Shown here one piece after another: positions 1-8,340 of a stretch of 64,000 nt of DNA. The notes under the pieces were generated by a model that was not told the DNA's origin, searched no databases, and saw only the letters and a program-made list of their open reading frames with translations. The position numbers and the translations under genes were made by a program. Where the stretch lies: the NCBI GenBank assembly GCA_035635855.1, contig DASQAF010000025.1, positions 124,001 to 188,000 of the forward strand. Direction: 5' to 3'. The stretch comes from UBA11740 sp035635855. GTDB lineage: Bacteria > Acidobacteriota > Blastocatellia > Pyrinomonadales > Pyrinomonadaceae. Within the stretch, counting starts at the first letter, position 1. Each line of letters starts with the position of its first letter.

Positions 1-171
1 CCAGTAAATTCCGAGGAAAACAAAACTGAGGAGGTAACTGAGAAAGACCGGAGCAATCGGAACCAGCGCCTGCCAGGTGGCGATATGCGGCACCTTCAAC
101 TCCAACACCATGATGGTGATGATGATCGCAATCACCCCATCGCTGAATGCTTCCAAGCGGCTCTTGGTCAC
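1..171 (-). CDS. TMEM175/DUF1211-family potassium channel-like protein (3' end cut off)
   Basis: The first 57 codons read from a GTG start at 171 down to the window edge. The N-terminus has the family signature RLEAFSDGVIAI at residues 5-16, followed by a first hydrophobic helix and a second membrane segment beginning near residue 43. Bacterial TMEM175 proteins are small tetrameric K+-selective channels of the inner membrane; the RxxxFSD motif in the first helix is their hallmark. The GTG start overlaps the TGA of the upstream acetyltransferase as GTGA (168-171), so the two are probably translationally coupled. The C-terminal part lies outside the window, so integrity cannot be judged. Confidence 0.85.
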   Translation of the reverse strand, partial: MTKSRLEAFSDGVIAIIITIMVLELKVPHIATWQALVPIAPVFLSYLLSFVFLGIYW

Positions 172-722
172 GGTCGCGTTACCTCGGCAGACAAATGTTT
201 TCTCATCGGCACTAACCCAAGTGTCAGACCTTCGCCGACTTCCAGCTCGATACGTTCGTTTCCTTCATACCCACAGGCCCGGTAGAGTTTGATTCCGGGG
301 ACTGTAGACATCAACTCCAACGTTTGAAAGCTGGCGGCTTTGGCTTCGGCTTCACAGACATCCAGAATCGCCCGCGCAATTCCCTTCCGCGCATGCTCAG
401 GATGAATGAAGAAGGCGCGAATCTTTGCCGGCTCAGTTCTCGGATCGAGTTCGGCCGCGTCACGCGTCGCATACTGGTCGCCGCCAAACAGAGTCCTTCG
501 CTTACTCCAACCGCCGCAGCCAATCAACTCGCCATCATTATCGGCGACGAAATAGGTCCCATCAAGAATCAGATTCGTATCGACGCCAAAGACTGTCTTG
601 ATGGCGCCTTCGATCTGCTGTTCGGAATAGTCGGCGCGGCTGAGGCCCCGGGCGGAGGCAATGATGAGTTGCTCGATCCCGAGGCGATCGGCGAGAGTGG
701 CTTTGCGGATTGAGTAATTCAT
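168..722 (-). CDS. GNAT-family N-acetyltransferase
   Basis: This is a 184-residue single-domain GNAT protein. The N-terminus (MNYSIRKATLADRLGIEQLI) is a typical beta1-alpha1 segment. The acetyl-CoA binding motif A is visible around residues 102-125, IRAFFIHPEHARKGIARAI, where ARKGIA is a variant of the Q/RxxGxG/A loop. A later LYRACGYE segment is the usual beta6-alpha4 region. The family transfers acetyl groups from acetyl-CoA to amines; the substrate cannot be told from sequence. It overlaps the downstream TMEM175-like gene by four bases, which suggests a two-gene operon. The ATG at 722 is in-frame with the family N-terminus. Confidence 0.85.
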   Translation of the reverse strand: MNYSIRKATLADRLGIEQLIIASARGLSRADYSEQQIEGAIKTVFGVDTNLILDGTYFVADNDGELIGCGGWSKRRTLFGGDQYATRDAAELDPRTEPAKIRAFFIHPEHARKGIARAILDVCEAEAKAASFQTLELMSTVPGIKLYRACGYEGNERIELEVGEGLTLGLVPMRKHLSAEVTRP

Positions 723-754
723 TTGATTACCAAACCAGCGTACAAGGGCTGAGA

Positions 755-786
755 CGGGGCAGTAGCCCGACCGTTAGGGAGGGCGT
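755..786 (+). repeat. REP family 1, left copy
   Basis: A 32-base element beginning CGGGGCAGTAGCCCGACCGT. It matches the reverse complement of 1347-1378 at 31 of 32 positions. The two copies therefore flank the RAYT transposase gene as an inverted pair; this one lies 9 bases past the stop codon. The core GGGCAGTAGCCC can fold on itself. Confidence 0.85.
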
Positions 787-795
787 GGCCACTAA

Positions 796-1317
796 TCACT
801 CATCATCATCGAGCCGAAACAGGTCATCACCCTGGCCCAGCAACATATACTCAATGGCTTTTGCCACGTCTTTCTCCTTCCATAGATAGACTGTGCTGCC
901 ATGCCGAACCCAGGGCTTTACTTTCATGGGCATTAGCTTTGCTCTGCGTAGTGCTCTGGTTGCGTATGCCTTGAAGGCCTCCAATACGGGTTCAGGGTCT
1001 TGCATTGCGGACACTACTGTGTGGACATGGTTGGTCCTGACATTCATTGCTCGAAGGACGTAAGGACGATAGTCACACACCTCCCTTATAGCCCTCTCTA
1101 CAACGCGTCTTTGTTTTGCGTTAAGAGTAACCGGCGGATGTCTAAGTTGTTTCGTGTCCGATTTATGAAGTGGTGGGTTTGGCTTAATTTTCGAGGTGCC
1201 GTAGACGTTATGCTTTCGATCCATTGAGCTTCGTTCATCACCATGAAGCCATGTTCCATAGGTGCGTAGCGTGATGAGATACGCGACTGGAAATTCATTG
1301 TCATCGAAATCTCGCAT
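796..1317 (-). CDS. REP-associated tyrosine transposase (RAYT, Y1/IS200-like)
   Basis: A 173-residue Y1-type transposase. It keeps the RAYT N-terminal pattern ITLRTYGTWLHGD and the HUH-type metal-binding motif as NVRTNHVHTVV, with a C-terminal YLWKEKDVAKAIEYMLLGQG block. RAYTs are domesticated single-strand nucleases that process and move REP palindromes. The open frame extends upstream to 1521, but that stretch runs through the right REP copy and lacks family similarity, so the ATG at 1317 is preferred. The resulting size matches the paralogue at 24243 (169 residues). The two paralogues align along their length but differ widely, and each is flanked by a different REP sequence. Confidence 0.88.
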   Translation of the reverse strand: MRDFDDNEFPVAYLITLRTYGTWLHGDERSSMDRKHNVYGTSKIKPNPPLHKSDTKQLRHPPVTLNAKQRRVVERAIREVCDYRPYVLRAMNVRTNHVHTVVSAMQDPEPVLEAFKAYATRALRRAKLMPMKVKPWVRHGSTVYLWKEKDVAKAIEYMLLGQGDDLFRLDDDE

Positions 1318-1346
1318 GATATGGTTGGGTGTAGCGTGAGGATGAT

Positions 1347-1378
1347 ACGCCCTCCCTGACGGTCGGGCTACTGCCCCG
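1347..1378 (-). repeat. REP family 1, right copy
   Basis: Inverted partner of 755-786 with one mismatch in 32 bases. It lies 30 bases upstream of the preferred RAYT start. Together the two copies make the transposase look like a self-contained REP-RAYT-REP cassette of about 620 bases. The rest of 1379-1646 shows no gene that I can support. Confidence 0.85.
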
Positions 1379-1646
1379 ACCTCCGACCGTGAGTCGCTCC
1401 GAAACCGTAGTTTCTCATGCGACGCTGCCAGGATTAGCCCGACTGTGAGGAAGGCGATGAACCGCACAGCGAATATGTCCACGCAGCGGCGAATTGAATA
1501 ACTGCCGGTAACGCCCAGCAACGATTGCGTGCTTGGACTTTATCCTTCTGATCTGCCGTCGGCGTCGCCTATTGGTTGGCTCAACACTCTTCGCTCCTCC
1601 CCTTGAATCCTTCATCCCTTTCCCTATATCCTCGCCCCAGTTTCAA

Positions 1647-2942
1647 ATGGCTTCAAAGCACAGTTTATTAGCAGTAATCCTGGGCGGGGGAGCGGGCAGC
1701 CGTTTGTTTCCGCTGACGCGCGATCGTTCGAAGCCCGCGGTGCCTTTGGGTGGAAAATATCGCCTGGTCGATGTGCCCATCTCGAACTGCATCAACTCAG
1801 ACGTGATTCGCATGTTCGTGCTGACGCAATACAATTCGGCGTCGCTGAACCGGCACATCGCCACGACCTATCGCTTCTCTCCGTTTGCCGACGGCTTCGT
1901 TGAGATTCTCGCCGCTGAACAGACTCCCGAAAGCGGCCAATGGTTCCAAGGGACCGCTGACGCCGTGCGCCAGGTGCTGCCGCACATCCGAGATTGGCGC
2001 ATCGATACGCTGCTGATTCTCTCCGGCGATCACCTGTATCGCATGGATTATCGAAAGTTCCTGGCGCGACATTACGAGACCAACGCCGACATCACTATTT
2101 CAGTGATCCCCATCGCGCCCGATTCCGCCAGCGAATTTGGTTTGCTCAAGACTGACAACGACGGGCGCATCATCGAGTTTCGGGAAAAGCCAAAGGGCGA
2201 AGACCTCGAGAAAATGCGCGTCGACACTACTTCGCTGGGTCTGACGGCTGACGAAGCAAGCGCGCGCCCATATCTCGCGTCCATGGGGATTTATGTTTTC
2301 AAGTACGACCGTTTGGAAGAAGTTTTGAAGGAGGACTCGACGCGTCTGGATTTCGGTAAGGAAGTAATTCCGGGAAGCATCCACAAGTACAACGTGCAGG
2401 CTTATCTTTTCAACGACTACTGGGAAGACATCGGAACCATCGCTGCTTTCTACAAAGCGAACCTCGACATGACGACGGCACTTCCGCCCTTTAACCTGTT
2501 CGACGCCGAAGCTCCGATGTTGACGCGTTCTCGCTACTTGCCACCGTCAAAGATCGACAACTGTGAGATTCGCGATTCAATTGTCAGCGACGGCTGCATC
2601 ATCAACGGCGCGAAGATTAGTAACTCAGTGATCGGATTGCGCAGCCGCATCGCGGGAGGCGTACAGATCGAAGCGTCTTATATGATGGGCGCGGATTACT
2701 ATCAGACGCTGGAAGATATGCAGACTGATCGCACCGGCGGCACGCCCTGGATTGGGGTCGGGGAAGGCAGCATCGTTCGCCGCGCGATCGTCGATAAGAA
2801 CGCACGGATTGGGGCCAACGCGCGCTTGCTAAATGAAGCCGGCGTGGAACACGCCGACGGACCCGGTGGAAATTACTACATTCGCGACCGAATTATTATT
2901 GTGCCCAAGAACGGTTTGATTCCGGATGGAACGGTCGTGTGA
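1647..2942 (+). CDS. glgC: Glucose-1-phosphate adenylyltransferase (ADP-glucose pyrophosphorylase)
   Basis: Makes ADP-glucose from glucose-1-phosphate and ATP, the committed step of bacterial glycogen synthesis. The N-terminus has the nucleotidyltransferase loop LGGGAGSRLFPLTRDRSKPA, then GGKYRLVDVPISNCINS, QGTADAVRQ and EFREKPKG, with a C-terminal left-handed beta-helix region that holds the allosteric site. The 431-residue length is normal. The frame is open from 1533, but only the ATG at 1647 (MASKHSLLAVILGGG) gives a family-like N-terminus. No other glycogen gene is in the window, so it appears to be transcribed alone. Confidence 0.95.
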   Translation: MASKHSLLAVILGGGAGSRLFPLTRDRSKPAVPLGGKYRLVDVPISNCINSDVIRMFVLTQYNSASLNRHIATTYRFSPFADGFVEILAAEQTPESGQWFQGTADAVRQVLPHIRDWRIDTLLILSGDHLYRMDYRKFLARHYETNADITISVIPIAPDSASEFGLLKTDNDGRIIEFREKPKGEDLEKMRVDTTSLGLTADEASARPYLASMGIYVFKYDRLEEVLKEDSTRLDFGKEVIPGSIHKYNVQAYLFNDYWEDIGTIAAFYKANLDMTTALPPFNLFDAEAPMLTRSRYLPPSKIDNCEIRDSIVSDGCIINGAKISNSVIGLRSRIAGGVQIEASYMMGADYYQTLEDMQTDRTGGTPWIGVGEGSIVRRAIVDKNARIGANARLLNEAGVEHADGPGGNYYIRDRIIIVPKNGLIPDGTVV

Positions 2943-3005
2943 AGTTGGTACAGAACCGCTCGCTATAGCCAGCGGGTAATCCCCTGGCCCGAGGCCCCAG
3001 GTCAA

Positions 3006-3032
3006 CAAAAAAGGCGGATCCGTAGATCCGCC
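3006..3032 (-). terminator. Rho-independent terminator of the VWFA gene
   Basis: An 8-base-pair perfect stem, GGCGGATC (3013-3020) and GATCCGCC (3025-3032), with a four-base loop. Read on the minus strand it is followed directly by a run of T (AAAAAA on the plus strand from 3007). It lies 28 bases beyond the VWFA stop. The stem contains a GGATCC site. Confidence 0.8.
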
Positions 3033-3059
3033 CTCACCATCAACTCAATCATCCGGTAG

Positions 3060-4448
3060 CTACCGCTCCGGGTTCCGACCGTCCCCCGAAAAATCCTTCT
3101 TCAAGACCGGTGGCTTTGGCTGGGTTTGGTTGCTCTGCGCCGAAGCATTCGCCCCGGGCTGAAACACGTAACTATCGCGAGTGCGCACGACCAACTCAGG
3201 ACGAGTCACGCGGACTTTGATCCCGCGCCGTTCACCAGGATTCGGTTTGCTCTTCGGGTAATACCCGAGGCTGTACTGCCTGCGCAATTCCTCGGCCACC
3301 GAACGAAACGCGGAATCCATATTCTGCTGCTCGGCGTTATAAAGCCGCGCTCCGCTGACGCGCGCCAGATCGTGGAGATACTGATCGCCGCGTTCGTATT
3401 CCTCTCGGCTGGTTCCGGAACCGCCGCTGCCACCGGGCCAGTTGCCGCCGCCACCGTGCCGCCCACGTCCGCCACGGCCACCCGGATAACCGCCGCCGCC
3501 GCCGCCACCGCTATTGCCGCCATTGTTTCCGCCACCAAGGATCGCTCCCAGGATATCTATGATAACGTTGCCGCTCGAGCCGCCGCCTCCGGGACCCCAC
3601 ACTCCCATATCTGTGTAGGTATCGTATTCAACCGGATAGATGAGCGCATCAAGTTCTTCGGCGTCACGCAGGGTGCTTTCATAGCTGGCATGTTTGCTGG
3701 TGGTATCGACGCCGTCGGTGAAAAGTACGATCGCCTTCCGCCCTTCGATGTGGTTGAACGATTGATTAATTACCTGATCGACCGCGTCATAAAGACGAGT
3801 CCCATTCCCTGGTTCGGTCTGCCGAATCGCATTGCGCAACATATTATGATCGTTAGTCGGCTGAGAAAGGAGCCTGATCTTATCGCTGAAGGAAACCACC
3901 ATTACTCGATCATCGGCGCGTAGCTGGTCGACAAAGGTGATCGCCGCGTCCTGAATTTCTTCCAGCTTGAATTTTGTCGAGCCGCTGGTGTCGATCAGCA
4001 GCGCCACCGTAAAGGGCTTTTCAGTCGATGCGAAGTACGCCACCTGTTGTTCCACGCCATTCTCCCAAATGCGAAAGTCTTCTTTGCGCAAATTGGGAAT
4101 GTACTTGCCGTCGCGATCCATCACGCTAACGGGGATGCTGACCAGGGTAGTTTCCACGCGCACGACGTCGCCTTCGCCCACGTCTTCCGGTCCGGAATCT
4201 TTCTGCTGACTGGCGCCTGGTTTTTGTTCGTTCGGGTCCCGATTCGCGCCACCGAGTACCGGGGGACGTGACGGGCGCGTTGTCTGTGAACCGTCATCCG
4301 ATGGCTGCTGTGGTTGCGTCCGTGTTTCCTGTTGCCGGGGTGTGGGCGCCTGTCCGACGCGACGTGCGCGCGTCTGCTGGGCTGATGAACTTTGCGCCAA
4401 CACCGCTGCGAATGCGCAAATCAGTGCCAAAATAAAGACTTTTTTCAT
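3060..4448 (-). CDS. Secreted VWFA-domain protein of the Acidobacteria type
   Basis: A 462-residue exported protein. MKKVFILALICAFAAVLAQS is a clear signal peptide, which together with an AGGAG ribosome site 8 bases upstream fixes the start at 4448 rather than 4514. After a Pro/Gln/Thr-rich linker comes the module seen in many Acidobacteria proteins: SVMDRDGKYIPNLRKEDFRI, then a von Willebrand A domain with the metal-ion site DTSGS and a LFTDGVDT strand. A Gly-rich insertion of about 65 residues interrupts the domain C-terminal half. The family is thought to mediate protein binding outside the cytoplasm; a specific role is not known. It has its own terminator at 3006-3032. Confidence 0.88.
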   Translation of the reverse strand: MKKVFILALICAFAAVLAQSSSAQQTRARRVGQAPTPRQQETRTQPQQPSDDGSQTTRPSRPPVLGGANRDPNEQKPGASQQKDSGPEDVGEGDVVRVETTLVSIPVSVMDRDGKYIPNLRKEDFRIWENGVEQQVAYFASTEKPFTVALLIDTSGSTKFKLEEIQDAAITFVDQLRADDRVMVVSFSDKIRLLSQPTNDHNMLRNAIRQTEPGNGTRLYDAVDQVINQSFNHIEGRKAIVLFTDGVDTTSKHASYESTLRDAEELDALIYPVEYDTYTDMGVWGPGGGGSSGNVIIDILGAILGGGNNGGNSGGGGGGGYPGGRGGRGRHGGGGNWPGGSGGSGTSREEYERGDQYLHDLARVSGARLYNAEQQNMDSAFRSVAEELRRQYSLGYYPKSKPNPGERRGIKVRVTRPELVVRTRDSYVFQPGANASAQSNQTQPKPPVLKKDFSGDGRNPER

Positions 4449-4717
4449 GGTGAAAACTCCTGTAGGGAAGACCGGATTCGCAGGCGCTTTGACCGGGGAG
4501 ATCGCGCGACGCATCGTTGGAACTTCGCTCCAGTTGGATGCAAATAAGCCGTAAAGGATGGCCCGTGCAAGTTCTTAGCTCGCGCGCATCACCGTTTTCC
4601 CTGAGCTAGACGCAAGATAACATCCTGCGACATCTGTTTTCCTGGGGAGAGAAACTGCGGAAAGAGTCAGCTGACGAAGGTCAAGATAGCACCGGCATTG
4701 AGTTGAGGCAAGGATCT

Positions 4718-4829
4718 GAGCGCGAACATCCTCGTCCGCCTAAGCGCGCGGCCCGAATATCGCCGGTCGTGTGGGCAACCGGGATTTAGCGTGTTGCCCC
4801 GCTGCCGGGCAGGATGCCCGCGCTCCGAC
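4718..4829. repeat. Paired palindromic repeat, orphan family 3, copy A
   Basis: Two half-elements in inverted order: GAGCGCGAACATCCTCGTCC at 4718 and GGGCAGGATGCCCGCGCTCC ending near 4827. Between them is a GATTTAGCGTG block. The same layout and the same TTTAGCGTG block recur at 33839-33956. The wider gap 4449-4830 between the VWFA and M14 genes holds no convincing gene. Confidence 0.6.
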
Positions 4830-4830
4830 A

Positions 4831-7356
4831 TTACCGTGCCAGGTTAATCGCGTTCCAGATGAAGGGAAATGTGCCCCAGGTTTGGCCACGATGTTGTGGG
4901 CGAAAGCCAAACAACACTATCCGGCCTTTGCCGTCATCAATCTCAGCGAGCGCGATCCGATCCTTGATCTTGTCTTCGCCAAGTAGCCAGCCTGAGCGTA
5001 GCAGATTTTCTTTGGCATAACGGGCGATTACACGTACCGGCAGAGGCGTTGGCGGCGCATCAAAAACCGGCTGCGGTGTGTTGGTGATCTCAAATGCCGA
5101 GCTATTGATGAAATAGGCGTCCACATCCGGGGACATCGTCCGGGCGATTGGATTTGTGTTGTCTACCTTAAGACTCAGAATCGAACCGGGACAGTAAAAG
5201 TCCGACGAGCGCAATCCTTCCAAAATGTTTCGCAAAGGCAGCCTCCATTTCTTCATTAACTCACCGCAAGAGCCGTCAAAACAGATCAGGGTGCCGCCGT
5301 CTTCGACAAAGCGCGCGAGATTTTTGAAACCTGTATCGCTGATGCCTTTGCCGCCTTCGATTTGCTCGTCTCTGTCGGCAGGCTCGCGAGTTCTATCCGA
5401 AGGCAGAACGATGGCATCGAAACGATTGCGCGGGTTCCCACTGTCCAGAACCGAATCGCGCAACGACTGGTACGGCACATTGAAGCTGTCAAAGACGTAT
5501 CGGGTCCAGCCTTCATCCATGTTGCCGGCGCGCGATTGATAAATACCGATCCGAATGCCGGGCTTGATTGGGTTGGCGATTGGCGACTTATCGTCTGTCC
5601 AAAGCGTTAAGCCAAGATCGCGGCGCACCTCGTTTTCGTTTTTGATTAGCGTCAGCTTTCTCTCGCCGGGGCTTTCCGTGATTGACATCAGCGCCCGGGT
5701 CTCAACGCCCATCTGCATCGGCAGCGTCCAGCCGGCAACGTCGTATGGTCTTTCAGCTTCGCCGGTGGGCGTAACTCGATCGGGATAGTTTTGTGGCTCG
5801 AACAACGCCAGCACATTCTGGCGATAGGGCTGGTTAAGAAAAACTACATAACTGCCGGCGGGAATTTCCGGCGCGCCGCCTACAATCGCCGACAGGATAT
5901 TAATCTGGCGTACCATCTTGCCGCGCTCGCCCGGAACAGTGCGCAGATACTGCCTGCCGGTCAGGCCGTGTACTTCCCGATCAAGCCGATGGACTTCGAT
6001 TCCCTGTTCGATCAAAGCACCGATCATTTTCGCGACGTTTTCATCGCGCCCCTGACCGGCGGGAATTAAGTAACCAATTAGCTGACCTGCAGCCGTGGGG
6101 GCCAGACCGGCTTTGCCGAGTTCATAAAAATTGCGCAGGTAGTCAACGCGATAGTTAGCCGCCAGGGACAACACCGAATGACAAGCGATCAACTCCATCT
6201 GCATGATGTCGCGTGGCCGCCAGGCGCCGCCGGCCCAGGGGTCGGGAAAATTCGTCGTGGCTTCCAGGGCCGTGCGCATTCCGCGTGTGCTGCCGCCCGC
6301 CAGTTGTTCACGCGTGACGTTGGTCGGACTCATCAAGCGCGCGCTGGCGGCTTCGGTAAGAATGCCAATCGAGTTGTGATAGTAAGGCGCGGTGCGAAAT
6401 CCTCCGTGCCACCAGGTGTCATAAAGCGCGTTGGTCAACACGCCGCGAAAACCCGCCGCCGTCACGTCCGCCGCCATCTTGTGGCCAATCAGTCCGACCT
6501 GTCTCAACAGCAATGGTGCGATGTGCGGATTCGGCGGATCGTAGAATGGCGGCACAAAGAAACGCGATCCGTTCGATCGCTGCTGATGAATGTCATAGAC
6601 AATTTCCGGATACCATTCTTTCCAAAGCAGACGCGTAACCGCTTTCGTCTCTTTCAAATTGAGCATGAACCAATCGCGGTTATCATCGTGCCCGGCATAA
6701 TGGTGATAGAGTTCAGGCGGGTCGCTACCTTCAACCGGAGTGCCGAGCGTCTTCCGGTACCAGTTGGCGACGATGTCCACCCCGTCAGGATTGGGCGATG
6801 GAATCAGAATCAGAATTGTATTCCGGAGGATCGAAAGCGTGTCGTCGTCATTCGCACTGGCCAGGTTGTATGCGAGTTGCATCGACATTTGTGAGGCGAC
6901 AATCTCAGTCGAGTGAATCGAGCATGAGATGACCACGACGGTTTTTCCGTCCCGCACCAGTTGTCCGCTGAAATCCATGCGGCCATCAGCCGGGTTGAGT
7001 CGCGGATCAGCCAGGCGGGCTTGAATGTCTTTATACTTTTCCAGGCTTCGGATATTCTCTGGCGCGCTAATGAACGCCGCGATCATCGTCCGGCCGAGGG
7101 TGGATCGGCCAATCGTTTGCACCTGGACGCGTTCGCTGGTCCTATCAAGCCGCGCGAAGTATTCAGTAATCTGCTTCCAGTCGGCGACGGTGCGATCATC
7201 GCCGGGATTGAAGCCCAGCACTGAGCGCGGTGATGGAATAGAACCGTCAACGGCTCTTCGCTGCGCAAGCGCCGTTGACGCTGCCAAGAAGAATGTAACC
7301 AAGAATGCGAAGAGAAAACCCGAGGCATAACTGCGGCCAATCCGCCGGGTGGTCAT
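4831..7356 (-). CDS. Secreted M14-family zinc carboxypeptidase-like protein
   Basis: An 841-residue exported metallopeptidase. The ATG at 7356 gives the signal sequence MTTRRIGRSYASGFLFAFLV and cleavage near ALAQ; the frame is open further upstream but without a signal. The M14 zinc site HSTE is seen in CSIHSTEIVASQ, the third-ligand region in YDIHQQRSNGSRF, and DNRDWFMLNLKET is a conserved active-site segment. The C-terminal third (GIRIGIYQSRAGNMDEGWTR onward, VLPSDR, LICFDGSCGE) looks like a class-I glutamine-amidotransferase-like fold, as in long M14 proteins of Acidobacteria and Bacteroidetes. The likely role is peptide scavenging in the periplasm or outside. It is divergent from plsC, with the promoter region between 7357 and 7539. 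Confidence 0.85.
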   Translation of the reverse strand: MTTRRIGRSYASGFLFAFLVTFFLAASTALAQRRAVDGSIPSPRSVLGFNPGDDRTVADWKQITEYFARLDRTSERVQVQTIGRSTLGRTMIAAFISAPENIRSLEKYKDIQARLADPRLNPADGRMDFSGQLVRDGKTVVVISCSIHSTEIVASQMSMQLAYNLASANDDDTLSILRNTILILIPSPNPDGVDIVANWYRKTLGTPVEGSDPPELYHHYAGHDDNRDWFMLNLKETKAVTRLLWKEWYPEIVYDIHQQRSNGSRFFVPPFYDPPNPHIAPLLLRQVGLIGHKMAADVTAAGFRGVLTNALYDTWWHGGFRTAPYYHNSIGILTEAASARLMSPTNVTREQLAGGSTRGMRTALEATTNFPDPWAGGAWRPRDIMQMELIACHSVLSLAANYRVDYLRNFYELGKAGLAPTAAGQLIGYLIPAGQGRDENVAKMIGALIEQGIEVHRLDREVHGLTGRQYLRTVPGERGKMVRQINILSAIVGGAPEIPAGSYVVFLNQPYRQNVLALFEPQNYPDRVTPTGEAERPYDVAGWTLPMQMGVETRALMSITESPGERKLTLIKNENEVRRDLGLTLWTDDKSPIANPIKPGIRIGIYQSRAGNMDEGWTRYVFDSFNVPYQSLRDSVLDSGNPRNRFDAIVLPSDRTREPADRDEQIEGGKGISDTGFKNLARFVEDGGTLICFDGSCGELMKKWRLPLRNILEGLRSSDFYCPGSILSLKVDNTNPIARTMSPDVDAYFINSSAFEITNTPQPVFDAPPTPLPVRVIARYAKENLLRSGWLLGEDKIKDRIALAEIDDGKGRIVLFGFRPQHRGQTWGTFPFIWNAINLAR

Positions 7357-7539
7357 ACCGGAAAAGCATAGCCTTTCCACACTGTGCTGTGGCAAAGCCG
7401 CGACGAAAGAGCGGTGACGACGTTTCGCCAGGCTTGATGTGAGCGATTCACGATGCATTCAGAAGTTCCTTCGCCAGAATTTATCGAGCAGAGCGCGGAC
7501 CCGCCGGCTAACGCAGGTGGTGCTGATCTAAACTCTGAG

Positions 7540-8340
7540 ATGACCGCAAAGAACGCGGCGCAGTCTAGCATAAGACGCGGCCCGCGAATTATCGGCAAGC
7601 TGCTCTTTGCCTGGTCATGGTTTGTCGCCAGCGCGTTGCTGCTGTTCGTGGCGCCGCCGGTCCTGCTCATAGGTGGTCTGACCCGGCGTCAGGACTGGAT
7701 CTATTCGTGGGCTGATTGGGGCGCCCGCACCTGGCTCCGACTGAGCGGCGTGAAGCTGAAAGTAACCGGCCAGGAGCATCTCGATCCGAACCAGACTTAC
7801 GTTTTCGTCGCCAACCATTGGTCGTACCTCGATGCGGCACCCTTGTTTTGCGGGACCGGCCGGCGCATGGGCCTGGTGGCGAAAATGGAGTTGCTGAAAG
7901 CGCCAATCCTGGGATACGGCATGGGCTTCGTAAACGTGATCGCCATCGATCGATCTAATCGAGAGCGCGCGGTCGAAACTTTGAAGATAGCAACTGAGCT
8001 TTTGCGCTCAGGAGTTTCTTTCGGAGTTTGCCCCGAAGGCACGCGCGCGCGCCCGGGCGAAATGCTGCCGTTCAAGAAGGGCGCGTTTCATATGGCTGTA
8101 CAAGCCGGCGTGCCCGTCGTACCTATGGCCTTTAAGAATAGCGATAAGCTGATGCCTCGGGGAACAGCGGAAGCATGGCCGGGAACGATTGAGATGGTGA
8201 TGTTGCCGCCAGTCGAAACCTCCTGGGTCTCGACCGACGAGGACTTGCGGAAACTCGTCGAGCAGGTTCAGCGAGTGATCATGAAAGAGCTGGGAGTTAC
8301 GAAACTCTCAAAGCGCCCACCAAAGCCTACTGAGCCTTAA
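7540..8340 (+). CDS. plsC: 1-acylglycerol-3-phosphate O-acyltransferase family protein
   Basis: Transfers an acyl chain to lysophosphatidate at the inner membrane in phospholipid synthesis. Motif I is seen as NHWSYLD, the glycerol-phosphate binding block as CPEGTRARPG, and motif IV as GVPVVPMAF; one hydrophobic segment precedes motif I. The frame is open to an ATG at 7453. The extra N-terminal 29 residues include DPPANAGG, coded by a degenerate palindrome resembling REP family 2, and look non-native, so the ATG at 7540 (MTAKNAAQSSIRRGPRIIGK) is preferred with modest confidence. No strong ribosome site precedes either start. Its end overlaps the convergent TonB-C gene by 14 bases. Confidence 0.87.
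   Translation: MTAKNAAQSSIRRGPRIIGKLLFAWSWFVASALLLFVAPPVLLIGGLTRRQDWIYSWADWGARTWLRLSGVKLKVTGQEHLDPNQTYVFVANHWSYLDAAPLFCGTGRRMGLVAKMELLKAPILGYGMGFVNVIAIDRSNRERAVETLKIATELLRSGVSFGVCPEGTRARPGEMLPFKKGAFHMAVQAGVPVVPMAFKNSDKLMPRGTAEAWPGTIEMVMLPPVETSWVSTDEDLRKLVEQVQRVIMKELGVTKLSKRPPKPTEP

Noticed and set aside
1318..1521. N-terminal extension of the first RAYT
   Set aside because: The extension passes through the right REP copy and has no match in the second RAYT.
3126..3923. A 265-codon plus-strand Ala/Ile-rich frame
   Set aside because: It is the antisense of the VWFA gene, with the Ala-rich part coming from the Gly-rich repeat on the other strand.
6178..6894. A 238-codon plus-strand frame inside the M14 gene
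   Set aside because: It is antisense to well-conserved M14 motifs, has no recognisable domain and no ribosome site. It reflects high GC in a long real gene.
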